A stretch of 64,000 bases of DNA from Methylobacterium sp. J-077. Its GTDB lineage: Bacteria > Pseudomonadota > Alphaproteobacteria > Rhizobiales > Beijerinckiaceae. Under the pieces are notes generated by a model. The model saw only the letters and a program-made list of their open reading frames with translations, was not told where the DNA came from and did not search any database. Below, one piece after another: positions 26,820-34,950 of the stretch (its first letter is position 1; the number at the start of each line of letters is the position of its first letter). Location: NCBI RefSeq assembly GCF_022829365.1, contig NZ_JAKSYJ010000168.1:1-64000 (forward strand), read 5' to 3'. The position numbers and the translations under genes are program-made.

Positions 26820-27403
26820 GCCGACACCTCCGGCGGAGCCCGCCAGTAGTGGGTGGCCGTGAACCAGGCATCGAGCGCTTTCAGGTCCAGCGGCTCGCCA
26901 GCGGCTTTTGCCAATGCCGCCCAGTCCGGATCCGCGAAGTCGAGGCCCTGGCTCTCCAGCGTGCCGTAGCCATTGGCCGTGTCGGGATGACCGTGCCGGG
27001 CGAGGAACCGGGCCGCGATGCCATCCGCCTCGACGGCAACGGCCTGGTCGAGCCCATAGGCGACCTGCAGCGGCGCGCCGAACTCCACCGCCATCCGGGC
27101 GGCGTAGGGGCCGATCGCCCGGATCACCTCGGCGAGGCCGGCGTGGGCCAGCGCCAGCGGATCGGTGGCGGGCGCATCCAAATCTGGAGCGGCCTCTTGC
27201 CGAACCTGGCGAGCGCTTGGTCCCTTGGCCTTACCGCCGCGGTAGGTTTCCGCCCGGCCGCCGAGCAATCGCTCCGACGCCTCGACGTTCACCAGGCCGT
27301 CGACCGTCAGCACGATGCTGCCTCTGGCCTCCCACTTGTTCACCGTCGAGCGGTTCACGTTGTGGCGCCGGGCGAATGCAGATTTGGTTTCTGTTGTTGC
27401 CAC
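26816..27403 (-). CDS. Nu1-like HTH protein, possible small terminase
   Basis: A 195-residue protein with an N-terminal winged-HTH-like segment, FARRHNVNRSTVNKWEARG then GLVNVEASERLL, as in phage DNA packaging protein Nu1 and related DNA-binding proteins. The C-terminal two-thirds are helical. It lies upstream of the tape measure group, where packaging genes would be, but no large terminase follows. Element 2 has a functionally similar protein at 47744-48253. A small-terminase role is inferred. Confidence 0.55.
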   Translation of the reverse strand: MATTETKSAFARRHNVNRSTVNKWEARGSIVLTVDGLVNVEASERLLGGRAETYRGGKAKGPSARQVRQEAAPDLDAPATDPLALAHAGLAEVIRAIGPYAARMAVEFGAPLQVAYGLDQAVAVEADGIAARFLARHGHPDTANGYGTLESQGLDFADPDWAALAKAAGEPLDLKALDAWFTATHYWRAPPEVSA

Positions 27404-27587
27404 TGTTGCCGTTGCCTGTTGCCACTGTTGCCGGGTTTCAGACCATCAGACCTGGACAGCATCTTCGCTCGCGCGGACCCGTGTCCTAGGGGAGGGGTAA
27501 AAAGGACCCTGGTTCTATTAATGACCGGGCACCCTCCGCAGGGAGATCCATCGCGGGTCCCACCCTCAGGCAGTGAGGGACGGTCGC

Positions 27588-27776
27588 TCACCGCATCCCT
27601 GCCGATCGCCATGCCAGCCAGCGGGCCTCAGCCTCAGCAGCGGTCTCGTGCAGCAGGTCGGCCCTGATCGGTGCCCGCTCGGTAGCGCCGACGCCATGAG
27701 CATCACCATGATCGACGGGCGTGGTCTCGATGACCGGCATGGCGGGCTGAGCGGTAGTGTCGGGCTTGGTGGCCAT
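27588..27776 (-). CDS. Small hypothetical protein
   Basis: A 62-residue frame, ATG 27776 to stop 27588, with an acidic/basic mix and DLLHETAAEAEARWLAWRSA near the C-terminus. It lies between packaging-like genes on the same strand. Only composition and position support it. Confidence 0.4.
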   Translation of the reverse strand: MATKPDTTAQPAMPVIETTPVDHGDAHGVGATERAPIRADLLHETAAEAEARWLAWRSAGMR

Positions 27777-28009
27777 GATGGCTCTCCGGACTGTCTGGTG
27801 TCGGGACCGCGGCGGGGGTGACCCCTCCCACCGCGATCCCGGATCGTCCCTGCTTGGTCAGGGGTGCAGTCGTGCCGGCCTTGGCATCCCTCGGCTCCAT
27901 GGCCATGGATCAGGCAAGGGACAGGTCGGCTGCCGTTGTTGGAGGGACTGCGTCCTCCTCAATGGCGCGAGCAGGAGGCCCGTGAGGGCTTGGACCCGCG
28001 CAATCCGGA

Positions 28010-28276
28010 TTAGGCGACGCGCTGCCAGCGGGAGCCGTCGGCGGCATAGCGCTCGGCCCCGACCGTGAAGGCGGCGCCAGGCGTGTTCAAATCGCGCCGG
28101 GTCTGCTCCACGGCCGAGCGGGTCTGGGTGCCTTTGGCTTCGACTTCGCGGCTCTGAGCCAGATACGCGGCGACGCGTTCTGCCGAACCCAGCCTGCGCT
28201 CGGCGGCAGCCCGTTCGGGCTTGCGGAAGAGACGACGCGCCCAGGCAGCGCCTTCCTCGATCTCAGTGCGGTTCAT
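28010..28276 (-). CDS. Hypothetical helical protein
   Basis: An 88-residue Arg/Glu-rich helical protein (GAAWARRLFRKPERAAAERR) ending in AERYAADGSRWQRV. The start overlaps the end of the gene above by 14 nt, so it is part of the minus-strand operon. No family recognised. Confidence 0.5.
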   Translation of the reverse strand: MNRTEIEEGAAWARRLFRKPERAAAERRLGSAERVAAYLAQSREVEAKGTQTRSAVEQTRRDLNTPGAAFTVGAERYAADGSRWQRVA

Positions 28277-28955
28277 GGACGATCCTCCCGTAGATCGGGG
28301 CGACCTCGCCCCAGATGTAGCCGGCGTCGGTGCCGAGGGCGGGCAGCTTCACGCGGCTGGCTATCGAGCTGTGCGGCTGGTCGGATCTGCCGTTCCAGCT
28401 GCAGCGGGGCTCGCCAGGCGGCACCGGATCGGTCCCGTCGGGCAAGGCGTAGTTAGCGGCCTCGATCAGCGCGGCCCGCTCGCGGATCTTCGCCAGCAAC
28501 GGCACCAGGCGCTGCGCCTCGGTGACGTACTCGGCAGCCAGCTTCTCGACCTCAGCGCTGGCCTTCATGGCCTTGCGGTGGAGATCCTTGCGACGCTTCT
28601 GCTCGGCCTCGTGCGCGGCTTGAGCCTGAGCCTCGGCGATCACTGAGGCGGCGTGCTGGACCTCAAGCTGGTCGAGCCGGATCTTGGTGAGGGCGATGCG
28701 GTGATCGAGGGCGGCCACGTCGTCGGCGCTGCCGTTCAACAGCACGTCGGGGCGGGCGGCTTCCCAAGCTTCGCGCTCGGCCTGGGCGGCATCGCGCTCA
28801 GCGGAAATCTGCGTTGAGGTCCGGGGCTCGGACGGCAGCACAGGCTGCAGGTCGGGCCGGCTGCGGCCGAGGCTGACATACGGGGCGACGTTGCCGTCGT
28901 GGCGGTTGTGGCGGACGGAGACGGTGGGGATCGCGTTCATGCCGGCCATCCTCAC
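28263..28955 (-). CDS. Hypothetical coiled-coil protein
   Basis: About 230 residues, with a long coiled coil (roughly 50-160) rich in Ala, Glu and Gln and a C-terminal segment with YIWGEVAPIYGRIVHEPH. GTG at 28955 overlaps the stop of the RHH gene as GTGA; ATG at 28940 is an alternative. Position and coiled coil would suit a scaffold or structural accessory protein, but nothing identifies it. Confidence 0.55.
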   Translation of the reverse strand: MRMAGMNAIPTVSVRHNRHDGNVAPYVSLGRSRPDLQPVLPSEPRTSTQISAERDAAQAEREAWEAARPDVLLNGSADDVAALDHRIALTKIRLDQLEVQHAASVIAEAQAQAAHEAEQKRRKDLHRKAMKASAEVEKLAAEYVTEAQRLVPLLAKIRERAALIEAANYALPDGTDPVPPGEPRCSWNGRSDQPHSSIASRVKLPALGTDAGYIWGEVAPIYGRIVHEPH

Positions 28956-29170
28956 GCTGCCTGACGGAGAGCAGGGGCAGCCGGCGGCGTGCGGGGACCG
29001 TCGTCGGGACTGAGACGAACACCATGACGGGCGAGGTGCGCGCGGACGCTCTGGCGCACGAACTCCGACATGGTCTGGCCGCGATGCCGGGCGGTGGTTT
29101 CGACGGCGCGGGCGAGGTCAGTCTCGACCTTGAACCGAAGCAATGCGTCTCGTCGGAGAGGATTCGTCAT
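28952..29170 (-). CDS. RHH-fold DNA-binding protein
   Basis: A 72-residue protein with a basic strand (ALLRFKVETDLARAVETTA) and TMSEFVRQSVRAHLARHGV, the ribbon-helix-helix pattern of MetJ/Arc-type and plasmid control proteins. It heads the coupled genes at 28955 and 28276, so it may be their autoregulator. Confidence 0.6.
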   Translation of the reverse strand: MTNPLRRDALLRFKVETDLARAVETTARHRGQTMSEFVRQSVRAHLARHGVRLSPDDGPRTPPAAPALRQAA

Positions 29171-29373
29171 GATGTGGCTACGCCTCAGTCACTGCGTAGC
29201 CAGACGATGGGTCGTCTATTGCGCTGCGGCAAGCCAGCAGAGTCGACGCTTGGTTTTGCTGTGCTGCCGTCCTGTCGTCCTTAGTTATCCACTGTTGCGT
29301 TATGTTATATTTCCGCCCAAATTTTCATGCCAATATGCCGCACCGCTGAATTACAGTTTTGCGTCGAGGAGCC

Positions 29374-29679
29374 ATGATTGAGCAAGCGCCGCGGGTGGCT
29401 AGAGAGTTTCACGTCGGATCCGCCGGAGACCGTTGGTCACTGATGCGAGATCTGAATACGGGGCAGCCCTATGTGGTCCACCGTCCCTCGGACGATGAGC
29501 CGGAAGTTGAGCTGGACCTCGGTTCCTTCCTGGTCCTGTTCCAAGGCCAAGAGCGGGACAACCTTCTGCAGCTGATCGCGTCACTGCTGCCAGATGAGGA
29601 GCCGTCGGACCGCGACGAGACCAACGTCGTCCGGTCACCCCGCTTCCTGTCCCGATGGATGCCGAGCCGGCAAAACTGA
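29374..29679 (+). CDS. Conserved hypothetical protein
   Basis: A 101-residue acidic protein with GDRWSLMRDLNTGQPYVVHR and a leucine-rich helix. ATG 29374 follows GAGGA (29366-29370). It is reminiscent of small proteins I associate with Methylobacterium genomes but has no assigned function. It is read against the main operon direction, with the PilZ gene downstream. Confidence 0.55.
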   Translation: MIEQAPRVAREFHVGSAGDRWSLMRDLNTGQPYVVHRPSDDEPEVELDLGSFLVLFQGQERDNLLQLIASLLPDEEPSDRDETNVVRSPRFLSRWMPSRQN

Positions 29680-29772
29680 CAAGGCGCCGGGCGCATGCTC
29701 AATTCGATGCAATTCACGAACGGTTTGTAGCGTATTCGTTCGGCAGGATACTCCGCTTTACGCGAGTGCCCC

Positions 29773-30024
29773 ATGGACAATCAGCGAACCGCCCGCCGCG
29801 TTTCCATCAACATGATCGGGCACATCGCTGTGCCTGGTGACGTGGCGATCCCTTGCGTGATCCACGACATCTCGAAGTGGGGTGTGCGTGTCAGATTGGA
29901 CGGCGTCGAGCGCGTGCCGGACAAGTTCACACTGACGTTCGATGCCACCGAGAAGGTGATCGGCTGCGAGACGGTCTGGAAAAGCTCGAATGAGATCGGG
30001 GCACTCACCGACCTGATGGAGTAA
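29773..30024 (+). CDS. PilZ-domain protein
   Basis: An 83-residue stand-alone PilZ-like domain. It has the Arg pair in RTARRVS near the N-terminus and the HDISKWGVRV motif matching D/N-x-S-x-x-G, the two c-di-GMP contacts. It may couple the second messenger to another protein. A stand-alone PilZ in a mobile element could modulate host motility or surface properties; that is inference. Confidence 0.7.
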   Translation: MDNQRTARRVSINMIGHIAVPGDVAIPCVIHDISKWGVRVRLDGVERVPDKFTLTFDATEKVIGCETVWKSSNEIGALTDLME

Positions 30025-30049
30025 GGCACGACCCCTGCAGCTCGGATCC

Positions 30050-30238
30050 TCAGTGCCCGAACAGGGCGGCGATCACCGCGATCAGCGTGCCGCCGGCGAT
30101 CGGCGCGAACAGCCCGAGGATCGAGATCAGGATGATGAGCGTGACGGCTGCGTTCTCAGCCCGCTTGGCATCCCGGGATGGTTTCCGCGGTGGCTCCCAC
30201 GGTGGCGGGACGGATCGCTGATCGGGTGGGACGAACAT
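30050..30238 (-). CDS. Small membrane protein
   Basis: About 62 residues from ATG 30238: a proline-rich, charged N-terminus then one or two hydrophobic helices (VTLIILISILGLFAPIAGG). A much longer upstream frame exists on this strand but opposes a better gene at 30425, so the short start is used. Function unknown. Confidence 0.45.
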   Translation of the reverse strand: MFVPPDQRSVPPPWEPPRKPSRDAKRAENAAVTLIILISILGLFAPIAGGTLIAVIAALFGH

Positions 30239-30424
30239 CAACACCCTATGAGGCGCGGGCCATGAATTTGGCCTGAGGGTAGGCTCGAACGGTCGGCCTG
30301 TCACCGCGCTGCGCTCGATCGCATTCGGCGAGCGTCGGAGCGAGGCCCCGGAACTTTGCACGTGCCAGAGCGTGCTACGTAAGTTCTGATGCGGCGATAT
30401 CCGCTGCTTTCCCTGGTATATCCG

Positions 30425-30793
30425 ATGAATAGCATCAAAAGATTGTTTTCGCAGTTCGCCAGCTTCATGTCGGCTCGACCAAGCCAGGCGGAAAACCATC
30501 AATTGCTTACTTCGGGGAATGGCCGAGGTCCCGGCGCGAAGGCGAGCAAAACTCCGAAGGACTTCACCGGCGACTACCGCATGGCCACTGACATGCTGAG
30601 GGAGCGGATCAACAGGCGCTTCCCGGATAATTTCTACGCTCGGGTTGGAGCCAACGCGAACACTACGCGAGATTTCGGCGACGAGCGTGCCGGCGCGATC
30701 GATACCTCGTCGGCCGCGATAGCTGCGGCGCTGCGGGACGGAGCGACGGCCAAGCAGGCCGCCGATGCGGGTGCCACCAGTGTCGGCATCTGA
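30425..30793 (+). CDS. Hypothetical protein
   Basis: About 122 residues from ATG 30425 (MNSIKRLFSQFASFM), with FTGDYRMATDMLRERINRRF in the middle and an Ala-rich helical C-terminus. The 5' part is A/T-rich relative to the element. No family recognised. Confidence 0.45.
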   Translation: MNSIKRLFSQFASFMSARPSQAENHQLLTSGNGRGPGAKASKTPKDFTGDYRMATDMLRERINRRFPDNFYARVGANANTTRDFGDERAGAIDTSSAAIAAALRDGATAKQAADAGATSVGI

Positions 30794-30916
30794 GCGGATG
30801 GCCGAGCAGTCCAGCATTCCAACCTGAGTAAAGGCGTAAGGACGCAGGCCGAAACAGCGTGGACCTATGGCGTCTGCCGCCGGTTTCCCCCTCTCATCAC
30901 ACAATGGAAAACACCA

Positions 30917-31033
30917 ATGCTTGATCGCGCTCGGCAGCTGATCATGATCAACCCGCTTGGGGTATCAGCAGTCCTAGGATTGGGGGCTGCGATGGTGGCG
31001 TTGTATTTCGTGATGATGCCAATCGGTTGGTAA
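30917..31033 (+). CDS. 38-aa single-helix peptide
   Basis: ATG 30917 to TAA 31033 encodes a peptide with one clear transmembrane helix (GVSAVLGLGAAMVALYFVMM). It follows the gene at 30425 on the same strand by about 120 bp. Small hydrophobic peptides of this kind are common in phages; the function cannot be told. Confidence 0.4.
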   Translation: MLDRARQLIMINPLGVSAVLGLGAAMVALYFVMMPIGW

Positions 31034-31060
31034 ATTGAGTGCAGCGATCGATACTCGGAA

Positions 31061-31504
31061 TCAAGCACGTCGCTCCATCCGGGCCGCCGCCCACTCCCGA
31101 TCACGCTCGGCCTGCAACTCCCGCTGCTGCGCCTCGTAGGCTGCCTGCTCGGCTAGTTCCTTCAGCAGCCTGCGATCCGCCGCAGCGGCTGCCCGACGCC
31201 GTTCCGCATCAGCGGCAGCCCTCTGGCGAAGCACCTCCTCCAAGGTCGGTGGCTTCACGGGCCGCTTCGGTTTCGCCCTGGGCGGGGCCCGACGTGACGC
31301 GCGGGGCCGTGGGTACGGCCAATCCATTTTTGGCGGGGCTGGCCGAGAGTCGCCGACGGCGGCCTTGGCTTTCGCCAGCGTCATACCGGCCGAGGAAGCA
31401 ACACGTTCAGCGGCTGCAAGGCCGGCGGCGCGCTCGCCGGCTGTAGCGCCGCGCTTGGCCAGGGCGAGGCACTTCTCGAAGCGATCGCGCTCGGTGGGCG
31501 TCAT
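31061..31504 (-). CDS. DUF2786-like protein
   Basis: A 147-residue protein. Residues 1-45 resemble the DUF2786 N-terminus (a helix of KCLALAKRGATAGERAA type with AERVASSAGM). The middle is basic and proline-rich, and the C-terminal half is a long Arg/Ala/Glu coiled coil. ATG overlaps the stop of the gene above (31501-31504). DUF2786 is common in phages without known function. Confidence 0.6.
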   Translation of the reverse strand: MTPTERDRFEKCLALAKRGATAGERAAGLAAAERVASSAGMTLAKAKAAVGDSRPAPPKMDWPYPRPRASRRAPPRAKPKRPVKPPTLEEVLRQRAAADAERRRAAAAADRRLLKELAEQAAYEAQQRELQAERDREWAAARMERRA

Positions 31505-32034
31505 ATGCTCGCCTCCGCATCTGGCATGGCCCGCAGCTCGTCGAGGAAGCCATCCGGGATTCCAGACTGCGCCCAGATTGCCAGCACGTTGTGCTTCAGC
31601 AGCGCCGTCTCCTCCATCGTGCCGTTGGAGTGTCGTAGGTCCCGGTAGTGATCTGTGAGCCTTCGCCGGGTTTCCTCGGTGAAGGGTACCGGTTCCGTGG
31701 GCTTGCCCCTCAGCTTCGGCTCCGGGCGAGCGCCGACCAACACCCCGACGCCGTGCCGCTTATGGAACAAGGCGCGCTCCGCCGGGCCCATCTCGACGTA
31801 CCGCTGCTGGATCTTGAGGCCGGCGATCTCGCCGAGCCGGAGCATCTCATCCAGTCCGATGTCGGTGATCATGTCCTCAAACACGCGCCCGATCTCACGC
31901 GCGTCCGAATTTATCTTACCCCCCTGTGCCGTTTGTGCCGTTTGTGCCGTTAGGTCAGTTTTTGGAGCTATTGGCGCTAATGGCACTATTGGCACAGGGG
32001 GGGTAAGATCGCTCAGGAACAGGGCTATCGGCAA
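31501..32034 (-). CDS. Hypothetical protein after DUF3987 gene
   Basis: A 177-residue protein whose start lies 80 bp inside the DUF3987 gene. Its first 40 residues (including TAQTAQTAQGG) are encoded by the hairpin repeats, so the true start may be later. The conserved-looking part begins near SDAREIGRVFEDMITDIGLD. Function unknown; position suggests a replication accessory. Confidence 0.5.
   Translation of the reverse strand: MPIALFLSDLTPPVPIVPLAPIAPKTDLTAQTAQTAQGGKINSDAREIGRVFEDMITDIGLDEMLRLGEIAGLKIQQRYVEMGPAERALFHKRHGVGVLVGARPEPKLRGKPTEPVPFTEETRRRLTDHYRDLRHSNGTMEETALLKHNVLAIWAQSGIPDGFLDELRAMPDAEASI
31913..32009. repeat. Large inverted repeat with GGCACA-type iterons
   Basis: ATCTTACCCCCCTGTGCC (31913-31930) pairs with 31991-32009 (one extra G), giving a roughly 18-bp stem. 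Between them lie tandem TGTGCCGTT units in one arm and GGCGC/GGCAC units in the other. It spans the DUF3987/next-gene junction, and a third copy of the unit lies at 33502-33538. Tandem 9-bp units next to a replication gene resemble an origin; this is inference. Confidence 0.5.
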
Positions 32035-33619
32035 AAGGGCGGGTGACGGCGACCTCCGGGTGAACCTCGTAGCTCTGAGACTTTCGGCCCTTCACCTCGC
32101 CGGCCCGGGTAAAGCGCGGCCGGATCAGCCCCGCCTCTACAAGCTGCTTGCAAGCGGCCTCCATGTCGGCCGCGTCCCGCAGCATGCCGCCGACCTGGCG
32201 CCGGACCTCGCGGGCATTGAACTCGGGCAACCGGTTCTGCCGGAGATGCTGTGCCAATAGCATCCCGCGCCGTTCCACCATCGGAATCGTGGCGTCGCCG
32301 AAAACCCGTTCGGCCATCGGCAGGAAGTAGGCGTTCAACAGGTCGGCCGCCGCAGTGACCGCGTCCGGCGAGATGACCTGAGGCTCAGCCTGATCGGATC
32401 CGCCACACCACCACAGGAACTCCAACACGGCGGACAGGCGCAGGGCGTGCCCGCGAGCCTTGCCGAGAGTGCCGGCGAGCAGGCCGCTGGCAACGTGGCA
32501 GCGCTCGACGATGTCCCGGGCGAACGCCTCCAGCCTATCCTCCGCATCGCGGGCGAGCGGCACCAACACCGGCTCCGGGTGCCCGAACTCGTCATGCAGC
32601 TGCAGCAGATCGGTGAGCCGGGCGAACGCACGCTGCATCGGCCCATCGTCCTGCGCGCCCCGGGCGAGGTTGAAGTCCGGCTTCGTCTCCGGCCATGCCC
32701 AGAGCAGCCGGGAAGCCAACCCGTCGTCGGGACCGTTCAGGATCATCTCCAGCTTATCCGGCTGAACCCCGCCGAGCACGCCGATGCTGAGATGCCGGAT
32801 CCGCAGCGGCTCCGGGTTCTTCATCCGGTCGACGACGTAGGCGCGCCCGCCATACATCTCGATCGCGAACGCCCGGTCGGATCCGCCACCGCCGTACTTA
32901 TCGAAGGCGCCGAGCCAACCGGCCAGTTCGTCCCGCACGAGCAGCAGGCCGCGCGGCAGGCCAGCCGCCAGGGCGCCCAGCGCCTCGACCGTGGCATCCG
33001 CCACCCGAATCCGCGGCCGAACCGGCGCGGGCGGCTCCTGCGCGTCGGCCGGCATCGCGGGCGGCGGGTTGCCGTTCTTCACGGCGGTGCGGACCTCGAT
33101 CTTCCACGCCTCGACCCGGGCCTCGCAGGCCTGCTTAGCGGTAGCATGCTCCTGCTGAACCGCCTCGAAGCCGTCGGCCATCCGATCCTCGGCGAAGCGC
33201 ACGAGGTTGAAGGCCGCATCCATGCTCGGCGACTTGGATGAGGACGGGGGCCCGACCTCGGCACACCACAGGACCGGCGGCTCCGACCACGCGGTACCGG
33301 CCTGGGGCCAGCGCACGTTGGCGATGGTGGCACCGACGCTGGCGAGCAGGGCCACCGCCACATAGTCCACCGGCGCGGACGCCCCCTTGGCTTTGCGCTC
33401 GCACCACCCGGCCCAAGGGCCGAACAGGTGGAGTGGGAAGGCCGGCGGCGAGCGCCGACCGGTGCCGAGCAAGCTCAGGTCGGGCTCCGGCCAGGAACCA
33501 GACCCCCCTGTGCCGATAGTGCCGTTGGCGCCGTTAGGTTTGGTACGATCACCGTGACGGTGGTCATCGGCGGCCGAGCCGAGGCGAGACACCTCGGCAG
33601 CGAAGTGCTGCGCCTTCAT
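31955..33619 (-). CDS. DUF3987 replication-type protein
   Basis: A 554-residue protein of the DUF3987 group found in phages and integrative elements, often in the place of a primase-helicase. VDYVAVALLASVGATIANVR and the loop AEVGPPSSSKSPS, a P-loop-like segment, lie in the first third. Later come LLLVRDELAGWLGAFDKYGGGGSDRAF and LGGVQPDKLE, typical of the family. The C-terminus has a winged-helix-like region. It is the best replication candidate of element 1. The extreme ends are encoded by the G-rich repeats. Confidence 0.75.
   Translation of the reverse strand: MKAQHFAAEVSRLGSAADDHRHGDRTKPNGANGTIGTGGSGSWPEPDLSLLGTGRRSPPAFPLHLFGPWAGWCERKAKGASAPVDYVAVALLASVGATIANVRWPQAGTAWSEPPVLWCAEVGPPSSSKSPSMDAAFNLVRFAEDRMADGFEAVQQEHATAKQACEARVEAWKIEVRTAVKNGNPPPAMPADAQEPPAPVRPRIRVADATVEALGALAAGLPRGLLLVRDELAGWLGAFDKYGGGGSDRAFAIEMYGGRAYVVDRMKNPEPLRIRHLSIGVLGGVQPDKLEMILNGPDDGLASRLLWAWPETKPDFNLARGAQDDGPMQRAFARLTDLLQLHDEFGHPEPVLVPLARDAEDRLEAFARDIVERCHVASGLLAGTLGKARGHALRLSAVLEFLWWCGGSDQAEPQVISPDAVTAAADLLNAYFLPMAERVFGDATIPMVERRGMLLAQHLRQNRLPEFNAREVRRQVGGMLRDAADMEAACKQLVEAGLIRPRFTRAGEVKGRKSQSYEVHPEVAVTRPFADSPVPERSYPPCANSAISANSSKN
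33502..33538. repeat. Third copy of GGCACA/G-run repeat
   Basis: ACCCCCCTGTGCC followed by GATAGTGCCGTTGGCGCCGTTAGG repeats the unit seen at 31913-32009, here inside the start of the DUF3987 gene. The gene is thus bracketed at both ends by related repeats. Confidence 0.5.
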
Positions 33620-33909
33620 ACGCGCGCCTCCTGATTCGAATGGGGTCTGGAGGCATGCGTGGGCTGCCGTCGCTGGCGCTCGCGTTCCAACTGCTCGGTC
33701 AGATCGCCGAGCAGGTTCAAGGCGGCACGGAACTCAGCCGCCGCGCACTTCATCGCGTACCGCATCCCCGGATCGTCGCGCAGGAACGCATAGTCGCCGA
33801 CCATGCTGGCCCGCATGCTGACGCCGGCCATCAACTCGGCGATGTGCGCCCGGAGCTTATCCGGGTCGCCGTAGGCGTAATCGTTGGGGTTCAGGGTGGG
33901 GGCGCTCAT
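33616..33909 (-). CDS. Hypothetical replication-region protein
   Basis: About 97 residues from ATG 33909, which overlaps the stop of the gene above; its stop overlaps the DUF3987 start. The sequence is helical with DPDKLRAHIAELMAGVSMRA and an Arg/Gln-rich C-terminus. The tight coupling implies a role with DUF3987. No family recognised. Confidence 0.55.
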   Translation of the reverse strand: MSAPTLNPNDYAYGDPDKLRAHIAELMAGVSMRASMVGDYAFLRDDPGMRYAMKCAAAEFRAALNLLGDLTEQLERERQRRQPTHASRPHSNQEARV

Positions 33910-34106
33910 GCGCGCCCCCAACGATCGGTGGTTGTGAACGCCAGTTCGGCGAGGAGATTGGCCACGGACGGCGTTAAACCGAAGCGGGTGGCCAGATAGT
34001 CTTGTCGGAGCGCTTGGGCTGTCGTATCTCTCTGAGTGTCGACCTGGCAGAAGACACCTTTAGAGACCCGCCGCAGCCCGCGCTGTGCGCGGGTTTTCTG
34101 CTTCAT
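33906..34106 (-). CDS. Small conserved protein (RFGL family)
   Basis: A 66-residue basic protein with ATRFGLTPSVANLLAELAF, clearly related to the element 2 protein at 51197-51406 (RRFGLPPATAAALAELAF). It follows the HTH gene in both elements. The helix pattern could be a DNA-binding HTH. Overlaps the next gene by 4 nt. Confidence 0.6.
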   Translation of the reverse strand: MKQKTRAQRGLRRVSKGVFCQVDTQRDTTAQALRQDYLATRFGLTPSVANLLAELAFTTTDRWGRA

Positions 34107-34109
34107 GGC

Positions 34110-34325
34110 TTAGGCGTCCTCCTTCCCGGTGGACACGGATAGCCCGAGCAGACGCTCGAACGGCGCGATCGGCACACGCTTCAGGCGGCCGATATTGATG
34201 GTCGGGATTTCGCCGCGCTTCGCCGCCTCGTAGGCGCCGTTGCGGCTGACGCCGAGCCAACGCGCAGCTTCCTCAACACTGATCGTCTTTCGCTCCGAAC
34301 CTACCGGTCTCATGTCCAACTCCAT
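34110..34325 (-). CDS. Excisionase/AlpA-like HTH protein
   Basis: A 71-residue MerR/AlpA-type HTH: ISVEEAARWLGVSRNGAYEA then GEIPTINIGRLKRVPI. ATG 34325 is preferred to a farther one at 34379. It heads the leftward replication operon and diverges from the Arc-like gene at 34424, close to the integrase. It is probably a recombination directionality factor or operon activator. Confidence 0.7.
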   Translation of the reverse strand: MELDMRPVGSERKTISVEEAARWLGVSRNGAYEAAKRGEIPTINIGRLKRVPIAPFERLLGLSVSTGKEDA

Positions 34326-34338
34326 TTTTGAAACGCCT

Positions 34339-34415
34339 ATTACCGTTATGAAAATGGACGACACGAGTGGGCTTGTCAATTACCGTAACGACGATCTACG
34401 ATACGAAAATGGAGG
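34339..34415. promoter_or_regulatory. Divergent control region with direct repeats
   Basis: ATTACCGT occurs at 34339-34346 and again at 34379-34386; GAAAATGGA follows each (34350-34358 and 34405-34413). The repeats lie between the divergent HTH and Arc-like genes, where an Arc-type protein would bind tandem operators. A Shine-Dalgarno GGAGG (34411-34415) serves the gene at 34424. Confidence 0.5.
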
Positions 34416-34423
34416 CAAGGAGT

Positions 34424-34948
34424 ATGGCGGTGATGAACAAGGCCGAGACCACACGTCGTGGACGCCCACCCAAGCCTGACGCGGTGAGGCTGCGACGCCC
34501 GGTAGCCGTCCGGCTCCGCGACGAATTGAGAGCTGAGCTAGAAATCTCTTCTGCGAGGCACGGTCGGTCAGTTTCAGAGGAAATTGAAGCTCGCCTAGAG
34601 TCGTCGCTCGCAGTTCAAAATCACCTCAAGCAAGAGTTGGGGAGCGATATCTTCACGATCGCGCGCTCACTTGCCGCAAGCGTTGCTCAAATTGAACAAG
34701 CGTATGGAAGTTGCTGGTACGAAAATGACGATGCTGTCGAAGTTATGAAGTTGACAGCGGCTCAAACTGTAGAAAACTTTAAGACTTATATCAGGAACGA
34801 TCTCGACGAATGGGCCGCAATCGCCAAAAGAGCTTCTTTCGACCTCAAGGGTATGTCACCTGAGGAAGCTGCAAAGATATTTGCCGCACGTGACGTCCGC
34901 GTCATACCTCGCGTGAAGCCTAAACGTGATTTTATGGAAGGCGAATAA
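34424..34948 (+). CDS. Arc-like RHH regulator
   Basis: About 174 residues from ATG 34424, which has a GGAGG 8 bp upstream. Residues 8-60 hold a basic start and an Arc-like ribbon-helix-helix (VRLRDELRAELEISSARHGR, then SVSEEIEARL). A longer acidic helical C-terminal domain follows. It directly precedes the integrase gene (2 bp gap), suggesting control of integrase and divergent operon expression, analogous to phage Arc-family switches. Confidence 0.7.
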   Translation: MAVMNKAETTRRGRPPKPDAVRLRRPVAVRLRDELRAELEISSARHGRSVSEEIEARLESSLAVQNHLKQELGSDIFTIARSLAASVAQIEQAYGSCWYENDDAVEVMKLTAAQTVENFKTYIRNDLDEWAAIAKRASFDLKGMSPEEAAKIFAARDVRVIPRVKPKRDFMEGE

Positions 34949-34950
34949 AC

